Made by a program: the position numbers and the translations under genes. Of a stretch of 10,600 bases of DNA, positions 1 through 6,144 are shown in pieces (position 1 is the first letter of the stretch; each line of letters opens with the position of its first letter). The stretch is from Bacteroides sp. (GTDB taxonomy: Bacteria; Bacteroidota; Bacteroidia; Bacteroidales; Muribaculaceae). Location: the NCBI GenBank assembly GCA_014801655.1, contig JAAVDT010000021.1, forward strand, positions 43,847 to 54,446, written 5' to 3'. Below the pieces are notes generated by a model that made no database searches, was not told the DNA's origin, and worked only from the letters and a program-made list of their open reading frames with translations.

Positions 1-160
1 CCCTCTACCCTGTTTTGATTTGTTACAAAATTCTCTCAAAAACTTTCGTTTTGGCTGAAAAACTTCATTGAAACATTTAAATTGTTACTCTCCGGCCTAT
101 CTATCATAAACTCAATGTGTTAACAAACGCAAACGGCCCAAATCCAAAGCCCTCGAGTTG

Positions 161-187
161 TTAAAAGCTGAAAATAAATGCTTTTAA
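161..187. promoter_or_regulatory. Perfect 8-bp inverted repeat, possible operator
   Basis: TTAAAAGC at 161-168 is followed after 11 bases by its exact complement GCTTTTAA at 180-187. The repeat ends 3 bp before the TTG of the predicted promoter at 191. No run of T follows on either strand, so it does not look like a terminator. A dyad in this position would suit a dimeric activator or repressor of the uptake operon. That role is inferred; in AT-rich DNA an 8-bp dyad can also occur by chance. Confidence 0.35.
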
Positions 188-190
188 GTG

Positions 191-220
191 TTGGAATGTT
201 AATAATTATTATTAATTTTG
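191..220 (+). promoter_or_regulatory. Bacteroidetes-type promoter of the SusC/SusD operon
   Basis: TTG at 191-193 and TAATTTTG at 213-220 are separated by 19 bp. TAATTTTG fits the Bacteroidetes primary-sigma -7 consensus TAnnTTTG exactly. The -33 element is a good but not full match (GTTG rather than TTTG). Transcription would begin near 226-228, which leaves an untranslated leader of about 180 nt before the transporter start at 405. A second CAAATTTG lies at 229-236 but has no -33 partner at proper spacing. Confidence 0.6.
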
Positions 221-297
221 CACTCTGACAAATTTGTATCCGTGTGGCTACATGTTGGAAAAAGTTAAAAACAATAGGTAAAAAGGAATATAAAAAA

Positions 298-360
298 TCA
301 ATCATTAACAAAAAAAGAAAGGTACAATCAATCAAATCAAAAGACTCCCCTCATCAATCA
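298..360 (+). repeat. Three ATCAATCA octamers in the operon leader
   Basis: ATCAATCA occurs at 298-305, 327-334 and 353-360, with start-to-start distances of 29 and 26 bp. All copies lie inside the predicted untranslated leader of the SusC-like gene, on the transcribed strand, in a stretch otherwise rich in A and poor in G. They could be unstructured binding sites for an RNA-binding protein or a small RNA, or DNA sites for a regulator. Low sequence complexity is the plain alternative. Confidence 0.45.
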
Positions 361-384
361 AAGAGAAGAAAACCAATTAATTAT

Positions 385-408
385 ATGTCTAATTTTTATT
401 TAGTATGA
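385..408 (+). CDS. Possible 7-codon upstream ORF overlapping the SusC start
   Basis: An ATG at 385 opens a frame reading MSNFYLV. Its TGA stop (406-408) overlaps the ATG of the transporter gene (405-407) as ATGA. This is the classical layout for translational coupling or leader control. No Shine-Dalgarno sequence is visible before either start, as is usual in this phylum, so nothing shows that the upstream ATG is used. Chance is a serious alternative for so short a frame. Confidence 0.2.
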   Translation: MSNFYLV

Positions 409-3400
409 AAAAGCTGTTATTATTTCTTGCAGCCATCGTAACGCTGGCCCTGAGCGCAACCGCTCAGAATCAGACCTATCGCGGTACGGTGGTCGATGCC
501 GACAATGAACCGTTGGCAGGCGCAACAGTTAAGGCGGTTGGTAGTAGCACTGGTGTGCTTACTGATGCTGACGGTAAATTTACCATCACTGTTGCCGGTT
601 CCGTGAAAGAGGTTACGGTGTCTTACGTAGGTATGACAACTCGTAATGCTGCTCTTAAAAACGGAATGGTTGTTGTTCTTGAATCAAGTGCGACAAATCT
701 GGATGAAGTAGTTGTGACCGGCTACGGATCGGGTAAAAAACTTGGTTCTGTGGTTGGTTCATTAAATGTTGTTACAAGCAAAGTTATCGAAGACACGCCT
801 TCTTCGAACTTCGTTGACGCTCTTCAGGGTCAGGTTGCCGGTCTTGCCATTTACTCCAGCTCCGGTGAGCCTGCTTCAACTCCTTCGAGCATCCGTATCC
901 GCGGTTTCAACTCTCTCGATGCCAGCAATACTCCGTTGTTTATCTGTGATGGCGCGCCTGTTACATCAAGTATCTTTACTTCTCTGAGTCCCGGCGATAT
1001 TGAAAGCGTTACGGTACTTAAGGATGCTGCCTCGACAGCTATCTATGGTAGCCGCGCCGCTAACGGTGTAATCGTTATAACCACAAAAAAAGGTAGCTAT
1101 GGTGAAAAAGCTAGTGTGACAATCCGTGCCAATGTTGGTTGGACAGCACGAGTGAGCGACAAAGTGAAAATGATGAACTCTGAGGAATACATCCTTTTCC
1201 GTGACCTTATCCATCAACCGGTATCTGATGCTGAACGTCAGGCTTGGGAAAGATATGGTATTGACACCGACTGGCGTAAAGAAATGATTAAAGACAACGC
1301 ATCACTTTATTCACTCGAAGGCTCTGTTCGAGGTGGTAGCGATGCTCTCCGCTATTATATGTCTGTTGGTCACTACAATCAGGATGGTCTTATTTATATG
1401 TCGGGACTTCGTCGTGAATCAGTGAGAATCAACCTTGATTCCAAGGTCAACAACTGGTTGCGTTTAGGCTTTAGCTCTAACTTCGGTTATGAAGCATATC
1501 AGACCAATAACCAGGTGTCAAGCAACGGTGGTCTTTATTCTTCAAACCCCTTCTTCCAGTCATATATCATTAAACCATATGATGCACCGCGCTATTATTC
1601 CATTAATGAAAACGGCGACATCGTTTGGGGTGATAAAGCTCAGTACTATCGCTTCTCGGGAGAAACAGATGCTGCATTCATGATGTCTAAGCGTGCAGTT
1701 GATCGCAACCAGATATCAGGCAATGCAAATCTCTACGAACAAATCAATCCTATCAAGCAGGTGACTCTCCGTGCTCAGCAGTCAATGACAGCATATGACA
1801 GCCGTTTGTCAAACACACAGTCTCCTATGGAGTCGTTCTATACCCCGATGGGCGACTACGTGAATATGGATGATTTCGATGGCTTTAATCAACAGTCATT
1901 CTCACGCTATTATTCCTTTACTTACACCAATACTGCTGAATACCGTAACACATTCAACGATGTTCACAGTCTTACGGTTCTTCTTGGTCAGGAATCAATC
2001 ATTTCCAAGTCCAGTGGCTTTGGCGTTATGAGTTATGGTCAGCCCGGTGGAAACCGTTGGCTGCTCACCAATGGTACTTCGGTTCAAATCTCAAATTTGA
2101 GTCAGTCGCTTTCTGAAACTGTGATTAACTCATATTTTGCAAATGTTAACTATAGTTACGCCGACCGTTACTTCCTCGATGCTTCTATCCGTCGCGACGG
2201 TAGCTCTAAGTTTGCTCCCGGACATCGCTGGTCAACATTCTGGTCTGTCGGTGGTATGTGGGATGCCAAACAGGAGTCTTTCCTCCGTGATAACACTTGG
2301 TTGAGCGCGCTTAAACTTCGTGTAAACTATGGTACAACCGGTAACTCCGGCATCGATCCTTATATGTACACCGGTAAAGTAGCTCCGGGCAGCATATATG
2401 CCGGTGGCACATCTCTTGGTCTTGCTTCTCCCTCCAATAATGACCTCACATGGGAAACCGTCAAATCATTTGACGCGGGTGTTTCTTTTGGTTTTTGGAA
2501 TCGCTTGAACGTTACATTTGACTATTATCTGAAAAATACTGTTGATATGCTCATGACAATTCCCTGGAGTGAAACCACCGGCTTTAATGGTGGTAGCGCC
2601 AATGTGGGCTCTATGAGAAACCAGGGTGTTGAACTTGAGGTTAAGGGCGATATTATCGCAACTAAAGATTGGTATCTTGGTGCTCGTGTCAACTTCAACT
2701 ACAATAAGAACGAAATCACTGAACTCTTTAATGGTAAAGATGATTACAGCATGCCCGATTATGGTTTGTATTATCAGGTAGGCAAAGATGCCAATCAGCT
2801 TCGCGCCGTGCGTTGGGCGGGTGTTGACCCCATTGACGGACGTCCTATGTGGTATGATAAAAACGGCAACAAGACCAAAACCTACGATGCTAATGACGCA
2901 GTTGGTCTGAATAAGAGCTTTATTGCACCTTGGACCGGTGGCTTCGGAATTGATGCGCGCTGGAAAGGTCTTAGCCTTCGTGCAGACTTCAACTGGGCTG
3001 CTGAAAAGTACATGTTTAACTGGATTTCAGGCTTTCTATCATACGCTAACCAGGGTGTTGATTTAAACCAGACAAAGAATATGCTCGGTGTATGGACCAA
3101 GCCTGGTGATGTTACGGATATTCCTAACTTAGTAGATGCTTATGGTGTTGGTATTGATGCTGACCCCCGCAAGGATACTCGCTCACTCGAAAACTCTTCT
3201 TTCGTTCGTCTGAAGAATCTCACACTTGCATATACACTTCCCAAGTCTTGGCTTGATAAGGTGAAAATGTCTAACATCACATTCCACTTCACTGGCCGTA
3301 ACCTTTGGACTATAACTGATTTTACCGGCTATGACCCCGAGTACGAAAACAACGCATGCTACACATCATATCCGAACACTCGCATGTATGAATTTGGGGT

Positions 3401-3416
3401 TGAGGTATCATTCTAA
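405..3416 (+). CDS. SusC/RagA-family TonB-dependent outer-membrane transporter
   Basis: The 1003-residue product is a TonB-dependent outer-membrane channel that, with a SusD-type lid, imports oligosaccharides or peptides. Residues 1-20 form a signal peptide cleaved at ATA|Q. Residues 24-98 are a carboxypeptidase-D regulatory-like domain. A TonB box, DEVVVTGY, is at 100-107, followed by a plug domain to about 230 that contains the SusC signature SRAANGVIVITTKKG (216-230). The rest is a beta-barrel ending in Phe (EVSF), the usual signal for barrel assembly. Length is normal for the family. There is no N-terminal STN domain, so direct signalling to an anti-sigma factor is unlikely and control must come from elsewhere. 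The start is fixed by the signal peptide. The SusD-like gene follows after 21 bp in the same operon. The substrate cannot be read from the sequence; symbols such as susC or ragA would apply only at family level. Confidence 0.97.
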   Translation: MKKLLLFLAAIVTLALSATAQNQTYRGTVVDADNEPLAGATVKAVGSSTGVLTDADGKFTITVAGSVKEVTVSYVGMTTRNAALKNGMVVVLESSATNLDEVVVTGYGSGKKLGSVVGSLNVVTSKVIEDTPSSNFVDALQGQVAGLAIYSSSGEPASTPSSIRIRGFNSLDASNTPLFICDGAPVTSSIFTSLSPGDIESVTVLKDAASTAIYGSRAANGVIVITTKKGSYGEKASVTIRANVGWTARVSDKVKMMNSEEYILFRDLIHQPVSDAERQAWERYGIDTDWRKEMIKDNASLYSLEGSVRGGSDALRYYMSVGHYNQDGLIYMSGLRRESVRINLDSKVNNWLRLGFSSNFGYEAYQTNNQVSSNGGLYSSNPFFQSYIIKPYDAPRYYSINENGDIVWGDKAQYYRFSGETDAAFMMSKRAVDRNQISGNANLYEQINPIKQVTLRAQQSMTAYDSRLSNTQSPMESFYTPMGDYVNMDDFDGFNQQSFSRYYSFTYTNTAEYRNTFNDVHSLTVLLGQESIISKSSGFGVMSYGQPGGNRWLLTNGTSVQISNLSQSLSETVINSYFANVNYSYADRYFLDASIRRDGSSKFAPGHRWSTFWSVGGMWDAKQESFLRDNTWLSALKLRVNYGTTGNSGIDPYMYTGKVAPGSIYAGGTSLGLASPSNNDLTWETVKSFDAGVSFGFWNRLNVTFDYYLKNTVDMLMTIPWSETTGFNGGSANVGSMRNQGVELEVKGDIIATKDWYLGARVNFNYNKNEITELFNGKDDYSMPDYGLYYQVGKDANQLRAVRWAGVDPIDGRPMWYDKNGNKTKTYDANDAVGLNKSFIAPWTGGFGIDARWKGLSLRADFNWAAEKYMFNWISGFLSYANQGVDLNQTKNMLGVWTKPGDVTDIPNLVDAYGVGIDADPRKDTRSLENSSFVRLKNLTLAYTLPKSWLDKVKMSNITFHFTGRNLWTITDFTGYDPEYENNACYTSYPNTRMYEFGVEVSF

Positions 3417-3437
3417 TCTTATAAAAAATACAGTAAA

Positions 3438-4970
3438 ATGAAAAAATATCTTATTGCTCTTTTTGCGGCATGCTCTATGTTGAGCTCCTGTGATATGGAG
3501 CTTACACAACCGGGTGTATTGGATGACGTTACCGCTGTCCAGGGTGCTGCGGAATTGCTTGAGTGCAGAAATGGTTTGTATTCCTCCCTTCGCGGTCTTA
3601 CCTCCGGCAGTTATGTGACTTCGGTTGAACTTCAGATGGATCAGTTCAACGGCGTTACCGGAAATGGCACACGTGGTGCTCAGATTGCCAATGGACAGTT
3701 GACTTCTTCTCTGTCAATCGCCGGAGATGCCTTTGGCGGATGCTACGGCTTGATTGCGAATATCAATTATATGTTGCAGCGCGCCGATGCAATCATCGCC
3801 GGCGGTTCTTTGACTGCAAATGACCTTGCCAATGTTAATCTTTATGTCGGTGAGGCAAAGGTAATCAGAGGATATGTTTACTTCTATCTGCTTGACCATT
3901 TCTGTCAGAATCCTGCCACTGTAGATCGTAACACTGAAGGTCTCGGTATGCCTCTCGTAGTTAACTATAATCCTTCCGGTGTACCATCAACTTATCCCGG
4001 TAGAAGCACTGTTCAGGCTCTCATAGATCAGATTGATAGTGACCTTACTGAAGGATATAAGGCTCTTGAGGAATATGAAAAAGCTAACTCTAAGGTTTGC
4101 AATCCCAACGCCTCATACCTTAATACTTACACTGTGAAGGCTCTTCAGGCGCGTGTTGCTCTTGTTATCGGCGATTATGCTAATGCGGCTAAGCTCGCTA
4201 AAGAAGTTATTGCCAACACTAAATACAAACTTACAACCGGCAATGACTATGTTAACATGTGGAAAACCGATGAAGGCGATGAATTGATTTTTGTTCCCTT
4301 TGTTGACGCAAGTGAGTATGACTATGTCAACTCTTTCAATGATGCCTGGAACTACTACCAGTATATGCCTACTTTCAGTGACTATCTGCCTTCTTACAAA
4401 ACCTTGATGCAGTATGATGTAGACAATGATATTCGTTTCGATGCATTCTTTAAGTATGCTCAGGTTACCATCTCGTCCAATAAGTTTGAAGTTATGCAGT
4501 TTATGAAATTCCCCGGCAATAGTGAAATTCGTGGAACAGCATCTAATCGCTATCGCAACAAACCGAAACCATTCCGTTTGTCTGAACAGTATCTTATTCT
4601 GGCCGAGGCATCTGCATTGAACGGCAATGCTACTGATGCAAACGAGGCGTTGAAAACTCTTCGTGAAGCTCGAATCAACAACTATCAACACACAGCTCTT
4701 GCCGGACAAAATCTTCTTGATGACATTCGTCTTGAACGTTCTCGTGAGCTTATCGGTGAAGGCTTCCGTATGAGTGACCTCCGTCGCTATGGCGTTGGTT
4801 TCACCCGCGATGGAGAATATCCTGTTACTCCCGGCATGGAATCTAACTGGGTGGTGGCTGGTCTGGCTGTAACATATAGCCCCAACGATACTCGTTATGT
4901 ATGGCCTATCCCCGCAGATGAAATTGATATTAATCCTCAGATTGCCAAACAGCAGAATCCTGGATATTAA
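3438..4970 (+). CDS. SusD/RagB-family outer-membrane lipoprotein
   Basis: The product (510 residues) is the surface-exposed, substrate-binding lid of the SusC-type channel encoded just upstream. A lipoprotein signal peptide ends in the lipobox LSSC with Cys18. The next residues (DMELTQP) carry acidic side chains at +2 and +4 after the cysteine, compatible with the Bacteroidetes surface-export signal. The N-terminal half is the helical, TPR-like SusD fold. Family hallmarks near the C-terminus are RLSEQYLILAEA (380-391), a following LEEARELI-like helix (LERSRELIGEGFRMSDLRR), and the typical ending WPIPADEID...NPGY. The 21-bp gap to the transporter and 32-bp gap to the next gene indicate one transcript. 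Ligand-binding residues cannot be assigned, so sugar versus peptide binding remains open. Confidence 0.97.
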   Translation: MKKYLIALFAACSMLSSCDMELTQPGVLDDVTAVQGAAELLECRNGLYSSLRGLTSGSYVTSVELQMDQFNGVTGNGTRGAQIANGQLTSSLSIAGDAFGGCYGLIANINYMLQRADAIIAGGSLTANDLANVNLYVGEAKVIRGYVYFYLLDHFCQNPATVDRNTEGLGMPLVVNYNPSGVPSTYPGRSTVQALIDQIDSDLTEGYKALEEYEKANSKVCNPNASYLNTYTVKALQARVALVIGDYANAAKLAKEVIANTKYKLTTGNDYVNMWKTDEGDELIFVPFVDASEYDYVNSFNDAWNYYQYMPTFSDYLPSYKTLMQYDVDNDIRFDAFFKYAQVTISSNKFEVMQFMKFPGNSEIRGTASNRYRNKPKPFRLSEQYLILAEASALNGNATDANEALKTLREARINNYQHTALAGQNLLDDIRLERSRELIGEGFRMSDLRRYGVGFTRDGEYPVTPGMESNWVVAGLAVTYSPNDTRYVWPIPADEIDINPQIAKQQNPGY

Positions 4971-5002
4971 TCATTGTGAGAAACTAAATAAAACAATCAA
5001 GC

Positions 5003-5926
5003 ATGAAACTAAATAAAATTTATGCCATTGCGCTGGCGGCTCTCTCCCTGACAGCTTGTTCAGACAGCGATGATGATAATGGCCTGAACTCTACTCCCGG
5101 TGTTACAGTCCAGATGCAGGAACAGACCCTGAGTTTCGGAGAAGATATGCAGCAGGGCGTTTACTACAAAATTCCTGTTATTGTCACCGGAAATGCTTCT
5201 GGCCTCGTTCAAGTCAATGTTGAAATAACAGGTACTGGAACTACACCTGCAACTGAAGGTGAAGACTTCGTTGTGACTTCAAAAACAATCAATATTGCAC
5301 CTGACACTAAAATCGGTTATGTCGAGTTTTATCCTGTCGGTGACGATGTAATAAACGAAAACCGCCAGTTCATTGCAACTATCACCTCGGCTAAGGGTGC
5401 TTCGGTTGGCACTGAGTCTACTTGTATTGTTACCCTTGTTGATAACGAAAGCCTTCTCCCGAAAGCTTATCAGAGCATCCTCGGTTCTTATACTGTAACT
5501 GCTAATGACCAAGGAGCGGCCGTTGATCCATTTACAATTAATGTGACCGGTGTTTCAGAAGGCGAAGAAGGTTATCTCACAACCGTAACAATCTCCAATT
5601 TCTATGATCCTGACTTTGAACCTATCACATGTTCATTTGCATTTGACGCTGTTTCCGGTACGGGTTCAATCGGAATACCTCTCGGTGTTATTGTGGGAGG
5701 TCCCTGGAACTTCGGTGCTCCCGTAGGAACATGCATGGTTGGTCTTGGCTCGGTTTCAGGTTCCACTCTTGTTAACTCAGGTTATCTATATGGCAAAACG
5801 GATGTTGATTTCAAGACGGTTACGTTTGATGGGACAATCTTAGGTGCCCTTTGGTCATATCCCTCAGGTACATTTACAGGCTACACTTATTTCTGGTTTG
5901 ATGATATGGTATTTACCAAACAGTAA
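5003..5926 (+). CDS. Calx-beta domain surface lipoprotein in the SusE/SusF position
   Basis: The product has 307 residues. A lipoprotein signal ends in LTAC with Cys19, and SDSDDD follows, a strongly acidic stretch of the kind that sends Bacteroidetes lipoproteins to the cell surface. Residues about 32-149 resemble a Calx-beta domain: an EGEDF motif at 85-89, then VEFYPVGDD, NENRQF and the closing strand ending in VDNE (146-149). Residues 150-307 are a second, beta- and Gly-rich region with many aromatic residues near the end (WSYPSGTFTGYTYFWF) that I do not recognise. The third place in a SusC/SusD operon is usually taken by an accessory surface binding protein, and that is the most likely role here. 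Catalysis is not suggested by any motif. Tandem stops TAA TAG end the gene, and an intrinsic terminator follows 31 bp later. Confidence 0.88.
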   Translation: MKLNKIYAIALAALSLTACSDSDDDNGLNSTPGVTVQMQEQTLSFGEDMQQGVYYKIPVIVTGNASGLVQVNVEITGTGTTPATEGEDFVVTSKTINIAPDTKIGYVEFYPVGDDVINENRQFIATITSAKGASVGTESTCIVTLVDNESLLPKAYQSILGSYTVTANDQGAAVDPFTINVTGVSEGEEGYLTTVTISNFYDPDFEPITCSFAFDAVSGTGSIGIPLGVIVGGPWNFGAPVGTCMVGLGSVSGSTLVNSGYLYGKTDVDFKTVTFDGTILGALWSYPSGTFTGYTYFWFDDMVFTKQ

Positions 5927-5957
5927 TAGGCGATAGCTAATAACTGAAACATAATTG

Positions 5958-5991
5958 CGCGCGTCATTCAACATAGAGTGACGCGCGTTTT
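5958..5991 (+). terminator. Intrinsic terminator of the SusC/SusD operon
   Basis: A 12-bp stem pairs 5958-5969 with 5976-5987 (one G-T pair, otherwise perfect, starting with CGCGCG) around a 6-base loop AACATA. TTTT follows at 5988-5991 and a further T-rich stretch runs to 5998. It lies 31 bp after the stop of the lipoprotein gene and 50 bp before the next promoter, so it separates the uptake operon from the peptidase gene. Confidence 0.88.
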
Positions 5992-6041
5992 ATATTTTCT
6001 GTCTTGGTAGAGTCTATGCAAGGTTAAATTCGGTCATTTTG

Positions 6042-6072
6042 TTGGTGATTTTGCAAGATTGTATTAAATTTG
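6042..6072 (+). promoter_or_regulatory. Bacteroidetes-type promoter of the first S8 peptidase gene
   Basis: TTG at 6042-6044 (within TTTTGTTGG) and TAAATTTG at 6065-6072 are spaced by 20 bp. TAAATTTG is an exact match to the -7 consensus TAnnTTTG. Transcription should start near 6079, giving a leader of about 65 nt to the ATG at 6145. The promoter also helps choose the start of the next gene: an upstream TTG at 6070 in the same frame lies inside the -7 box and cannot be on the message. Confidence 0.75.
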
Positions 6073-6144
6073 CAGTCACGCACACACTTATTATCTAATT
6101 TCTGCGTTCTTATCCTTGATTTTAACGCTAAAACGAACTTCCAA

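Larger units (their letters stand above)
1..404. other. AT-rich intergenic region upstream of the SusC-like gene
   Basis: No credible gene is present in these 404 bases. The only open frame of any size, on the minus strand over 120-335, is low-complexity and rich in Phe, Ile and Leu, as random AT-rich DNA would give. The stretch holds the inverted repeat at 161-187, the promoter at 191-220, a leader with repeated ATCAATCA octamers, and a 7-codon upstream ORF ending at the transporter start; each is listed separately. In bases 1-150 I see nothing that can be named. They may belong to the 3' flank or control region of a gene to the left of the window. Confidence 0.7.

Noticed and set aside
48..84. 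A second promoter with TTTTGG near 49 and TAAATTG near 78
   Set aside because: The spacing between the boxes is about 24 bp, longer than the usual 19-21, and the -7 box lacks one T; the pair at 191-220 fits better.
4113..4709. 198-residue open frame on the minus strand within the SusD-like gene
   Set aside because: It is fully antisense to a certain gene, has no start context or recognisable domain, and is a by-product of the codon bias of the sense strand.
6070..6144. A TTG-initiated N-terminal extension of 25 residues on the first peptidase
   Set aside because: The TTG lies inside the predicted -7 promoter box, and the signal peptide begins exactly at the ATG at 6145.
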